64,000 bases of DNA from Nocardioides palaemonis (GTDB lineage: Bacteria > Actinomycetota > Actinomycetes > Propionibacteriales > Nocardioidaceae). The notes beneath the pieces are model-generated. The model did not search any database. It was not told the origin of the DNA and worked only from the letters and a program-made list of their open reading frames with translations. Below are positions 37,525-44,872 of this stretch, in pieces (the first letter of the stretch is position 1; the number at the start of each line of letters is the position of its first letter). Location: positions 744,001-808,000 of the forward strand of contig NZ_JAGVQR010000001.1 in the NCBI RefSeq assembly GCF_018275325.1, read 5' to 3'. A program made the position numbers and the translations under genes.

Positions 37525-39330
37525 GTGCCCTCCCAGCCCTCCACCATCCTCTCCGCGCGCGACCTGCAGTTCCTGCTGTTCGAGTGGCTCGACGTCGAGG
37601 CGCTGGGCGAGCGCCCGCGCTTCGCCGAGCACGACCGCGAGTCCTACGACGCCCTCCTCGAGCTCTGCGAGCAGCTCGCGACCGAGCACTTCGCGCCGCA
37701 CTACCGCAAGAGCGACACCGAGGAGCCGAGCTTCGACGGCGAGAAGGTGACGCTGATCCCCGAGATCGGCGCCGCGCTCAGCCAGTTCGCCAAGGCCGAC
37801 CTGCTCGGCCTGACCCTGGACGCCGAGACCGGCGGTCACCAGGTGCCGCAGACGGTGGCCGCCGCCTGCATGGCGTGGTTCACCGCCGCCAACATCGGCA
37901 CCGCGGCGTACTCGTTCCTCACCGTGGCCAACGCCGGGCTGCTGCTCGCCCACGGCACCCCCGAGCAGGTCGAGCGCTACGCCGCGCCGATGCTCGAGGG
38001 CCGCTTCTTCGGGACGATGACGCTCTCCGAGCCGCACGCCGGGTCGAGCCTGGGTGACGTCGTTACGAAGGCCGTGCCGGCCGACGACGGCAGCTATCGC
38101 ATCTTCGGCAACAAGATGTGGATCTCCGGCGGCGACCACGAGATGGGCGAGAACATCGTCCACCTCGTGCTGGCCAAGCTCCCCGACGCGCCCGCCGGCA
38201 CCCGCGGCATCTCGCTGTTCATCGTGCCCAAGCACCTCGTCGGTGAGGACGGCTCGATCGGCGAGCGCAACGACGTGACGCTCGCCGGCATCAACCACAA
38301 GCTCGGCTCGCGCGGCACGGTCAACACCGCTCCGGTCTTCGGCAGCGGGGCCTACACGCCGGGCGGCGCCGCGGGTGCCGTCGGCTACCTCGTCGGCGAG
38401 CCGAACAAGGGCCTGTCCTACATGTTCCACATGATGAACGCGGCGCGCCTCGGCGTCGGGATGTCGGCGACCACCACCGCCTACACGGCCTACCTGAAGT
38501 CGCTGGAGTACGCGCGGGAGCGCCCGCAGGGCCGCCACCTCGCCGGCGGCGACCCCGCCGGTCCGCAGGTGCCGATCATCGAGCACGCCGACGTGCGCCG
38601 GATGCTGCTCGCGCAGAAGTCGTACGTCGAGGGCGCGCTCGCGCTCAACCTTTACTGCTCGCGGCTGCTCGACCTGCAGGTCAGCGCCGTCGACGACGAC
38701 GAGCGGGTCGAGGCGAGCCGCCTGCTCGACGTGCTGACGCCGATCGCGAAGTCGTGGCCCTCGCAGTGGGGCCAGGAGTCCAACAGCCTGGCCATCCAGG
38801 TGCTCGGCGGCGCCGGCTACACCCGCGACCACGACCTCGAGGCGCACTGGCGCGACCAACGGCTCAACCCGATCCACGAGGGCACGCACGGCATCCAGGC
38901 GCTCGACCTGCTCGGCCGCAAGGTTCTCGGCGGAGGCGGCGCCGCGCTGATGGCGCTCGCCGGCCGGATCGGCGAGACGGTGCGGCGCGCCACGGCTCTC
39001 GGGGGCGAGCCCGCCGAGCACGCCGCCGCGCTGCAGGCGTCGGTCGACCGGCTCGGGGAGGTCACGATGATGCTCGCCGGTCTCGGCGACCCCGACCGCA
39101 CGATGGCCAACGCGACGGTCTACCTCGAGGCCGCCGGGCACGTCGTCGTGGCGTGGATGTGGCTCGAGCAGCTCGTCGCGGTGGGGGAGCAGCAGGGCGA
39201 CTTCTACGACGGCAAGCGGGCTGCCGCGCGCTACTTCTTCCGCTGGGAGCTGCCCAAGGTGGGCCCGATGCTCGACCTGCTCGCCTCGGGCGACACCACG
39301 ACGCTCGAGATGCGCGCCGACTGGTTCTAG
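37525..39330 (+). CDS. Acyl-CoA dehydrogenase, long form with C-terminal extension
   Basis: A 601-aa FAD enzyme that introduces the alpha-beta double bond in acyl-CoA beta-oxidation. FFGTMTLSEPHAGSSLGDV and KMWISGGDHEMGENIVHLVL are the classic signature. QVLGGAGYTRDHDLE and HEGTHGIQALDLLGRK near residues 430-465 include the region of the catalytic base in long-chain members. The extra 120 residues match the dimer-type C-terminal domain of AcdA-like or AidB-like forms. The start is a GTG at 37525. The stop overlaps that of the convergent PH-domain gene. Confidence 0.92.
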   Translation: MPSQPSTILSARDLQFLLFEWLDVEALGERPRFAEHDRESYDALLELCEQLATEHFAPHYRKSDTEEPSFDGEKVTLIPEIGAALSQFAKADLLGLTLDAETGGHQVPQTVAAACMAWFTAANIGTAAYSFLTVANAGLLLAHGTPEQVERYAAPMLEGRFFGTMTLSEPHAGSSLGDVVTKAVPADDGSYRIFGNKMWISGGDHEMGENIVHLVLAKLPDAPAGTRGISLFIVPKHLVGEDGSIGERNDVTLAGINHKLGSRGTVNTAPVFGSGAYTPGGAAGAVGYLVGEPNKGLSYMFHMMNAARLGVGMSATTTAYTAYLKSLEYARERPQGRHLAGGDPAGPQVPIIEHADVRRMLLAQKSYVEGALALNLYCSRLLDLQVSAVDDDERVEASRLLDVLTPIAKSWPSQWGQESNSLAIQVLGGAGYTRDHDLEAHWRDQRLNPIHEGTHGIQALDLLGRKVLGGGGAALMALAGRIGETVRRATALGGEPAEHAAALQASVDRLGEVTMMLAGLGDPDRTMANATVYLEAAGHVVVAWMWLEQLVAVGEQQGDFYDGKRAAARYFFRWELPKVGPMLDLLASGDTTTLEMRADWF

Positions 39331-40874
39331 CCGGCAGTCGGCTCGGGCTCCCGGACCGGTTCGAGGAACTCGCTCAGCAGGCCGGGGGTGGCGCGGTCGG
39401 CGAGCGCGACGGCCACCTCCAGCCCGACGTCGCGGACCAGGACGTGCTCGCGGCCGGCCGCCGTGGTCGCGGTGACGTCGGCCAGGCCGATCCGGCGCTG
39501 CCACCACGACTGGGCGACGACCCAGCCGATGATCCCGTCGGTCTCCAGCACCGTGCGGATCCGGGCCAGGTCGCCCCGCCCGGCGACGAGGTGGCGCTCG
39601 CCGAGGGCGTGCCCGAGGTGGCGATAGGACGCCTCGCCGACCAGCAGGGACAGGGCGACCGCGACGACCCCGAGGGCAGCCACCCACCCCCAGCCGACGT
39701 CGAGGAAGTACGCGCCGACACCGGCCGCCACGGTGAGGACGAGGGCTCCCCGGACCTTGCGGAACCACGCGCGGCGGCGGGCGCGCGGACCGTGCGCGAC
39801 CAGCGGGGCGGTGAGGGGAGCCGGGCTGTTCAGCACGGCGCCACCGACGCCGGTGGCGACGTCGCGCGGGCACGGCGGCAGCACCTGCGTGACGCCGTCC
39901 TCCACGCCGGTGGCCAGGGTGGAGAGCTCCGCCCCGCCGACGAGGCGCAGCAGGCCCGGCTCGACGAGCTCGACGCCGCGGACCTTGGCCTCCTCGACCG
40001 TGATCGACCGGGTGGTGAAGAGCCCGGACGTGAGGTGCAGCGAGCCGTGCTCGCGCACCAGCAGGAAGCGCCACCACTGGACGACGTAGCCGGCGGTCGA
40101 GATGACCACCCAGGCGGCGAGCGCGAGGACGGCGAGCACCGCCGCGACGGCCGCGACGGCGTACTGGGTGACCCACTCCCAGGCCGACGTCGCCGTGTCC
40201 TCGTTCCAGATCGGCAGGTCGTCGGCGAACTGGGAGAACGCGCCGAGCGCGCCGGCGACGATCACCAGCCGGCTCAGGCTGAAGGGGGCGAAGCGCAGCC
40301 ACGACCAGTCGATGCCGGCCAGGCGCACGGGTGCCGGCACCGGCACGTGCACGGGCGCCGCGTCGTCCGGGGCACCGGCGTCGACACCCTCGGCGTCGTC
40401 GGAGGTCGTGACCGGCGCCGGCGGGACCTCGCGGCGGCGCAGCAGCGTCGTGCGCAGGGCCTGGGCGTCTGCGGCGGCCAGGGCGTCGAGGGTGATCCTG
40501 TCGTCGTCGACCCCGGTCCCGACCTCGACCTTCTGCAGGCCGAGCAGGCGGTGCAGGAGCGAGGCCTCGAGGTCGACGCTGCGGACCCGGTCGAGGGGAG
40601 CGGTCGAGGTCTTCTTGTTGAGCACCCCGCTGCGGACCTGGATCTGGGCGTCGGTCAGGCGGTAGTGGGTGGTCAGCCACGGCAGCGCGCCGAGCACGAC
40701 GGGGCCGAGCACGGCGAGCGGGAAGATGATCGGCCAGTACGCCGGGTCGCTGCGGCTGACGCCGACGAGCGCGATGACCACGGGGACGATGGCCTGGCGC
40801 ACTGCCTTGACGGGGTCGAGCAGGAGCTTGCGCGGGCTGAGCCTGACCCAGCCGTCGCCGGGGACGGGGATCAC
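39327..40874 (-). CDS. Bacterial PH (DUF304) domain membrane protein, YdbT-like
   Basis: A 515-aa membrane protein with repeated bPH_2 domains. A first hydrophobic pair (residues 25-65) precedes a PH domain beginning THYRLTDAQIQVRSGVLNKK, a further helix pair near 220-255 precedes a second beginning REHGSLHLTSGLFTTR, and a third follows the last helix pair near 410 (ERHLVAGRGDL). In Bacillus subtilis the YdbS/YdbT pair of this architecture contributes to resistance against amylocyclicin. Here the GTG start overlaps the YdbS-like stop. Confidence 0.87.
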   Translation of the reverse strand: MIPVPGDGWVRLSPRKLLLDPVKAVRQAIVPVVIALVGVSRSDPAYWPIIFPLAVLGPVVLGALPWLTTHYRLTDAQIQVRSGVLNKKTSTAPLDRVRSVDLEASLLHRLLGLQKVEVGTGVDDDRITLDALAAADAQALRTTLLRRREVPPAPVTTSDDAEGVDAGAPDDAAPVHVPVPAPVRLAGIDWSWLRFAPFSLSRLVIVAGALGAFSQFADDLPIWNEDTATSAWEWVTQYAVAAVAAVLAVLALAAWVVISTAGYVVQWWRFLLVREHGSLHLTSGLFTTRSITVEEAKVRGVELVEPGLLRLVGGAELSTLATGVEDGVTQVLPPCPRDVATGVGGAVLNSPAPLTAPLVAHGPRARRRAWFRKVRGALVLTVAAGVGAYFLDVGWGWVAALGVVAVALSLLVGEASYRHLGHALGERHLVAGRGDLARIRTVLETDGIIGWVVAQSWWQRRIGLADVTATTAAGREHVLVRDVGLEVAVALADRATPGLLSEFLEPVREPEPTAG

Positions 40875-41374
40875 GTCGCGTCGCCCTCGGTGGTGGCCGT
40901 GATCGCGGTCAGCCGGCCGACCACGTCGCGCGCGACCTCGGCGTCGAGGCAGTCGACGGTGATCGGGCCGGACGCCGACGCGGTCGTGACGGTGATCGAG
41001 GCAAGCCCGAAGAGCCGCATCAGGGCGCCCTGGCGCGAGTCGACGGTCTGGACGCGGCTGATCGGCGCGATCCGGCTGGTACGTCCGACCCAGCCCTCGC
41101 GGGTGTGGACCGCGAGGTCGTTGACCTCCCAGCGGTGGACCCGGAAGCGGATCCGCGGCATCGCCACCACGTGCACGACCGACCCCACGGCGAGCAGCGC
41201 GACCAGCAGCCCGACCCAGCCCGGGACGCGGGGCACCAGCAGCCAGGCGGCGGTCGCCGCGGCCACCAGCACGACGTCGCCGAGCAGGGCCGAGACCCGC
41301 CAGTAGGCGACGGCGCGCGGCGAGACCTGGTGTGCGGGCGCGCGCAGGACGGGCGTTGCCCCCATGGTGTGCAT
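40871..41374 (-). CDS. Bacterial PH (DUF304) domain protein, YdbS-like
   Basis: About 167 aa, with two membrane helices (residues about 28-70) followed by one bPH_2 domain (VHRWEVNDLAVHTREGWVGR, RIAPISRVQTVDSRQGALMR, LFGLASITVTTASASG). The pairing with the larger YdbT-like gene, with a GTGA overlap, is conserved across Gram-positive bacteria. ATG codons at 41374 and 41365 are both possible. This is the last ordinary gene before the accessory region. Confidence 0.87.
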   Translation of the reverse strand: MHTMGATPVLRAPAHQVSPRAVAYWRVSALLGDVVLVAAATAAWLLVPRVPGWVGLLVALLAVGSVVHVVAMPRIRFRVHRWEVNDLAVHTREGWVGRTSRIAPISRVQTVDSRQGALMRLFGLASITVTTASASGPITVDCLDAEVARDVVGRLTAITATTEGDAT

Positions 41375-41429
41375 GGTCCGAGTCTTGCAGGTCGTGCCGA
41401 CGCAGAGACGCACGGGGAAGTTGTGCAAA

Positions 41430-41648
41430 ATGAGGCATGTCCGATTATCGGTCGATTGTCTGCAGGTCAGCCAGCCGTCGCTGACCAGCAACATCCGAGC
41501 GCTTGTGGCCACCGGGGCGCTCGTCGAGTCGCCGGGCCAGGATCGACGCACTCGGGTGTACGTCATCAATGAGCCGCGCCTTCGCGAGCTCTACGCAGCG
41601 CTGGGGCAGTTCGCAATCGATCCGACCATCACAACGGATCCCGTCTGA
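41430..41648 (+). pseudogene. Truncated winged-helix regulator fragment
   Basis: A 72-codon frame whose middle (LQVSQPSLTSNIRALVATGA, then LVESPGQDRRTRVYVI) matches the recognition helix and wing of a MarR/ArsR-type DNA-binding domain. The upstream helices and dimerisation part of such regulators are absent. The DNA just before it (TTGTGCAAAATGAGG) is clearly less G+C-rich than its surroundings. It could be a functional mini-protein, but a relic at the edge of inserted DNA is more likely. Confidence 0.45.
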
Positions 41649-41718
41649 ACGCATGACGCGGGGGATCGGCGCCCAGACGCACCGCGTCCGCCAGCGCCTT
41701 CCCGGAGGACGCGTGGCG

Positions 41719-41990
41719 TTAGTTCTCGCAGGCAGTGCGTCGTCGTCGCGGTCAAGGTTGCGGTGGTTCTCCCAGTACACCGCACGCGCTCGGGGCGACG
41801 AGGCCGGGCGCGAGTAGCCGTCGCGCACCGCGCGCGACGCAGCAGCTGAGCTCTTCGCGACCCCGTTGGGCCACACGCGCGTCAGTGCGTCGCACGAGCG
41901 GAACTTGGGGGCCGCTGCCTGGGCCGGGGCGGAGGTCAGGACGGTGCCGGCGAGCAGCGCCGCGGCGAGGGTGGGGCCGAGGGTCTTCAT
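41719..41990 (-). pseudogene. Excalibur calcium-binding domain protein, frameshifted at the C-terminus
   Basis: A secreted protein gene with signal peptide KTLGPTLAAALLAGTVLTSA cleaved near AQA. The mature part FRSCDALTRVWPNGVAKS is the start of an excalibur domain. The domain should end DRDDDGTACEN plus stop. The genome instead has a one-base deletion after DRDDD (a missing C near 41737 on the plus strand); restoring it gives exactly GTACEN and a stop at 41719-41721. As it stands the frame continues without a stop for about 90 further meaningless codons to 41445. A sequencing error is the alternative. Confidence 0.75.
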
Positions 41991-42072
41991 GGGCAGACCG
42001 TAGAGCCTTTGCCTGCTCCCGCGTGGCACGTTCTTGCGGGGGCTTCGCCAGGCGAGCTGGGCTCACCGACGA

Positions 42073-42113
42073 CATCGTCCTTCCCCCCGGTTGCTCCGGG
42101 GGGAAGGACGATG
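42073..42113 (-). terminator. Perfect 18-bp hairpin terminator
   Basis: CATCGTCCTTCCCCCCGG at 42073-42090 pairs perfectly with 42096-42113 around a TTGCT loop. It lies 12 bases past the stop of the minus-strand DUF2690 gene and is one of the strongest hairpins in the window. Confidence 0.85.
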
Positions 42114-42124
42114 CCAGGTCGAGG

Positions 42125-42562
42125 TCAAACCCAGGCCGTGCTCATGCACCCTGCGTAGGCGTGACATGCCGTCGCGCTGACCCTCCGCACCGGCGAGTAG
42201 ACCATCGCCGTGTTCCAGATGCCGCCCTGGTAGTAGTAGCCGCCGGGGTTGTAGCCGGTGTCCTGCTTGATCTGGAGGTTGGTCGGCTGCCACCGCACTT
42301 GGGCCCAGTTGGTCTGGCAGTGGGGCGACCACATCACGTCGACGCGGAGGTTCGGGTCGTAGGGGGCGTTCTTGAACGCGACCGAGTAGGCCCCGCTCGA
42401 GCACAGTCGACCGCCGGGGCCGATCGTCGTGTACGGGTTCTTGCCGCTGCAGTAGTCCCCGTAGCAGGACACAGCGGCGTTCGCCGGTGGGACCGTCAGG
42501 CCCAGAAGCGCGGCGAGGGTGAGGACGGCGAGCACGGGTGCAAGGGACAGGATGCGACGCAT
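42125..42562 (-). CDS. Secreted DUF2690 family protein
   Basis: A 145-aa exported protein: signal peptide residues 1-30 (LSLAPVLAVLTLAALLGLTV, cleavage near ANA), then SCYGDYCSGKNPYTT, the Cys-rich DUF2690 opening, and GGRLCSSGAYSVAFKNA. Five cysteines in the mature part suggest disulfides. The family is common in streptomycete-type genomes, often next to helix-turn-helix regulators, and its function is unknown. It lies 88 bp downstream of the XRE-NBR1 regulator and may be co-transcribed. Confidence 0.75.
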   Translation of the reverse strand: MRRILSLAPVLAVLTLAALLGLTVPPANAAVSCYGDYCSGKNPYTTIGPGGRLCSSGAYSVAFKNAPYDPNLRVDVMWSPHCQTNWAQVRWQPTNLQIKQDTGYNPGGYYYQGGIWNTAMVYSPVRRVSATACHAYAGCMSTAWV

Positions 42563-42650
42563 GGGTGCTCCTCGGGTTCGAGGCCGCGTTGTCGGCCGGA
42601 GTCGTGCCCTCAGGGTCCAGGGGACCGACGTGGTTCTGCCAGCAGAGAAC

Positions 42651-43295
42651 CTAGCTTTGGAGGGACGTCACCTGCGCCGTGAGGCCGTAGGGGAGCGATG
42701 GGAAGAGCTCCTGGCCGGTGCTGTCGACCATCTTGTAGCGGATGATCCGCGTCCCTGGGACGAATGCACCGATCAGCGTGGTTCGCAGGGTCACCTCCTC
42801 GCCAGGGAGAACGGTCGGGATGACGATCGATGCTGCGGCACCAGGCACCTCGGGGCCGCTGCGCCGGCCGGTCCTACGTAGGTGCCGGTCAACCCACGGC
42901 ACGGACCCGGAGTTCGAGATCCGCCACCACTTCTCGTGAGTCTCGCCGGCCATGAGCTCCACGTCGTCGGGGCTCTCGTCGAGGAACGTCACCTCGTCTC
43001 CCGGGACCCCCTCCGCCGCGCCTTCGGGCCGGGGCGCCGACGAAGCGGCGGCGCGAGCCGAGCTCACGCGGAGATCTTCCAGCAGGCCGATCAGAACGCC
43101 CTCACCGCCGAGGATCTCGTCATAGCGCTGCACCACTCGAGCCGATGGGGGCTTCAAACCTCTCTCCACCTCGGACAGGAAGCCCTTGGACACGCTGAGA
43201 TGTTCGGCCATCGCGGGCAGGGTCACGCCGGCACCAATGCGAGTGTGACGGAGCATCTCGCACAGGAGGCTGAGCAGGCCGGCCGCTTCGGTCAT
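42651..43295 (-). CDS. XRE-type regulator with C-terminal NBR1 Ig-like domain
   Basis: A 214-aa protein. Residues about 15-70 are a Cro/XRE helix-turn-helix (AGVTLPAMAEHLSVSKGFLS, EVERGLKPPSARVVQRYDEI). After a linker, residues about 105-210 match the NBR1/FW Ig-like domain (GETHEKWWRISNSGSVPW, SIVIPTVLPGEEVTLRTTL, GTRIIRYKMVDSTGQELFP), first known from the eukaryotic autophagy receptor NBR1 and found in some bacteria. It likely binds a partner or ligand through this domain. It is divergent from the DUF6338 operon. The ATG at 43293-43295 is chosen for the compact N-terminus. Confidence 0.8.
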   Translation of the reverse strand: MTEAAGLLSLLCEMLRHTRIGAGVTLPAMAEHLSVSKGFLSEVERGLKPPSARVVQRYDEILGGEGVLIGLLEDLRVSSARAAASSAPRPEGAAEGVPGDEVTFLDESPDDVELMAGETHEKWWRISNSGSVPWVDRHLRRTGRRSGPEVPGAAASIVIPTVLPGEEVTLRTTLIGAFVPGTRIIRYKMVDSTGQELFPSLPYGLTAQVTSLQS

Positions 43296-43490
43296 GGTCG
43301 CAGTCTTCCGCTTCAGACATCCGCTATGCGACGACCTGCTCCCTAGGAGACTGCCGGGCGACGGCACTCGGGCTCGTCAGCTCGCGTTCGTGCACGGGAA
43401 GCTCAAGCTCTCTTGCGCGCCCGGAGTGGCGGCCTCCACTCTAGGGGCCCGCCTCCGACAGGGAGCGCACTTACCACGCAAGGGGGAGGC
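43296..43490. promoter_or_regulatory. Divergent region between XRE-NBR1 gene and DUF6338 operon
   Basis: A stretch of 195 bases that must carry the promoters of both transcripts. CTCTAGGGGCC around 43438-43448 is a possible -10 region and AGGGGGAGG at 43481-43489 is the ribosome site of the leader ORF. No clear operator palindrome was found. Confidence 0.4.
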
Positions 43491-43577
43491 ATGAGCGTCA
43501 CTGTGAGCCTAGGAAGCCCCCACCTGGCCGCCGCCGTGCGCACTGAACCGACCACCGCAGGGAGGCCGAGTCGATGA
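43491..43577 (+). CDS. 28-aa leader ORF coupled to DUF6338 gene
   Basis: A short frame starting ATG at 43491, directly behind a near-perfect Shine-Dalgarno (GGGGGAGG), and ending in a TGA that overlaps the ATG of the DUF6338 gene (ATGA). It encodes SVTVSLGSPHLAAAV and an Arg/Pro/Thr-rich end. The GGAGG that serves the DUF6338 start lies inside this ORF (43561-43565). It may be a coupling leader peptide or a small functional protein. There is no recognisable domain. Confidence 0.55.
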   Translation: MSVTVSLGSPHLAAAVRTEPTTAGRPSR

Positions 43578-44296
43578 CCATTCCCTCTTCCGTGACGCAG
43601 TTGCTGGTCATGCTCGTCCTGGTGATCCCAGGTTTCGTCTACCAGGCCGTGCGTATCCGCATCGTTGGGCGCAAGCCTGGGGACACCGACCTACCCACCC
43701 GCATCCTTCGAGCGATCGTGATCAGCACTATGTTCGCGCTGATCTATCTCGCCGTCCTCGGCCCGGAGATCACCACCGCGGCGCAGGATCAGGCACAGCT
43801 GGCCGGCCACCCGCGCCGCTTCGCCCTGATGAGCTTCGTGGCCGCATTCGTCGTCCCCACCATCAGTGCCATCGCGTTTAACCGCGGCGAGATCGACCTG
43901 AAGGTCAACCGGAAGTTGATCCTGCACCCGATCAAGACGATTCGGTCCGAGGAATGGACCCGCTACGACCTGCGTCCGTCTGCGTGGGACGTGGCGTTCC
44001 AGGGCGCGCGCGTGGGTTTCGTACGAGCGCGGATGGCCGACGGCACCTGGGTTGCGGGCTACTACGGGCCCAATTCCTACGCCTCTTCCCATCCGGACCC
44101 TCAAAACTTGTTCCTCGAGCTGGCGTTCGCTGTCGACTCGACCGGCAAGATTGGAGAGCCGATCGTTGGGTCGGCCGGCGTTGTGATTGATTGCAGGAAT
44201 GCCCTGGTCGTTGAGCTGCTCAAGATCGAACCCGAACAGGCAGAACCCGACCCCATCGGACCCCCGCCACAGACACCCAGTCTTGGGGCACAATGA
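43574..44296 (+). CDS. DUF6338 family membrane protein
   Basis: A 240-aa protein with three hydrophobic segments: QLLVMLVLVIPGFVYQAV (residues 9-26), AIVISTMFALIYLAVLG (47-63) and FALMSFVAAFVVPTISAIAF (82-101). A cytoplasmic domain follows with EEWTRYDLRPSAWDVAF, GTWVAGYYGPNSYASS and LFLELAFAVD. This matches the DUF6338 family, found scattered in bacteria with unknown role. It is coupled to the leader ORF upstream and overlaps or abuts the small-protein genes downstream, making one operon. Confidence 0.8.
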   Translation: MTIPSSVTQLLVMLVLVIPGFVYQAVRIRIVGRKPGDTDLPTRILRAIVISTMFALIYLAVLGPEITTAAQDQAQLAGHPRRFALMSFVAAFVVPTISAIAFNRGEIDLKVNRKLILHPIKTIRSEEWTRYDLRPSAWDVAFQGARVGFVRARMADGTWVAGYYGPNSYASSHPDPQNLFLELAFAVDSTGKIGEPIVGSAGVVIDCRNALVVELLKIEPEQAEPDPIGPPPQTPSLGAQ

Positions 44297-44319
44297 AAGT
44301 CACGACCCAGGAGGCACAG

Positions 44320-44469
44320 ATGGCGGACAAGACGCTCCCGCCCCGTCACGGCGGCTACAAGCCGAGGCCGGACTCGCTGACCGACCCCCGGCGGGTGGCG
44401 CCCCCACCGCCGCGGCCGCCGGCGGGCCAAGGTGCCAGTTCCTCCTCGACGAAGGGTGACGCCCGATGA
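44320..44469 (+). CDS. Small GYKP-motif protein 1 (49 aa)
   Basis: A 49-aa Pro/Lys/Arg-rich protein: HGGYKPRPDSL near the N-terminus and PPPPRPPAGQGASSSS near the C-terminus. The ATG at 44320 has AGGAGG at 44309-44314. An ATG at 44293, overlapping the DUF6338 stop, would add nine residues. Its stop overlaps the start of the second small gene (ATGA). The two motifs recur in the next two genes, so the three are paralogues. It is predicted to be unstructured and cytoplasmic. Confidence 0.65.
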   Translation: MADKTLPPRHGGYKPRPDSLTDPRRVAPPPPRPPAGQGASSSSTKGDAR

Positions 44470-44624
44470 GCGACAGCCAGCGCCCGAGCCATCAGGTCTT
44501 CTCCGCGACTGAGGAGAAGGGCTTCAAGCCCAACACCGGCTACAAGCCCACCAGTGCTCCCGCACCCACGACCCCGCCCAAGCCCCCCACGGGCGGCGGG
44601 GCCGGGTCTCCGAAGAAGGACTGA
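44466..44624 (+). CDS. Small GYKP-motif protein 2 (52 aa)
   Basis: A 52-aa protein with EEKGFKPNTGYKPTSAPAP and PPKPPTGGGAGSPKKD. It has a doubled aromatic-Lys-Pro motif (GFKP and GYKP). The ATG overlaps the stop of gene 1, so translation is coupled. The Pro-rich C-terminal PPKPPxGxGAxS is shared with its neighbours. Confidence 0.65.
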   Translation: MSDSQRPSHQVFSATEEKGFKPNTGYKPTSAPAPTTPPKPPTGGGAGSPKKD

Positions 44625-44632
44625 GGTCCGAC

Positions 44633-44794
44633 GTGGACAACACCGACAAGGCGCCGGAAGGCGAACTTCAGCACGGCTACACCCCGAAGGTCGAGGAGGG
44701 GTACAAGCCGAAGCCCGTCACAGCAACCGCGACTCACCCGCCGAAGCCTCCCGCCGGGAGCGGCGCCAGCTCCCACCAGGAGCCGAAGAGCTGA
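44633..44794 (+). CDS. Small GYKP-motif protein 3 (53 aa)
   Basis: A 53-aa protein starting with GTG at 44633, eight bases after gene 2. It contains HGYTPKVEEGYKPKP and PPKPPAGSGASSHQEPKS, the same bipartite pattern as genes 1 and 2. It is the last gene of the DUF6338 operon; no strong terminator follows. Conservation of short motifs among three tandem genes of diverged sequence is good evidence that they are real. Confidence 0.65.
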   Translation: MDNTDKAPEGELQHGYTPKVEEGYKPKPVTATATHPPKPPAGSGASSHQEPKS

Positions 44795-44872
44795 TCGATC
44801 TGGGGCTGAAGTCCCGCGTCCCGCTCAAGGGGGCTCGGTTGGGTGATCGCGAACTTTGGTGCGCGCTTGGTC

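Noticed and set aside
38754..41306. 850-codon plus-strand frame
   Set aside because: It is antisense to the PH-domain genes, has shadow composition and lacks any domain.
41375..41430. tRNA or att site at the left island edge
   Set aside because: No tRNA-like cloverleaf and no direct repeat matching the right edge (60541-60878) could be found by eye.
41445..41718. Long C-terminal extension of the excalibur protein as genuine coding sequence
   Set aside because: A one-base correction restores the canonical domain end and stop; the extension has no domain and runs antisense over the wing-helix fragment.
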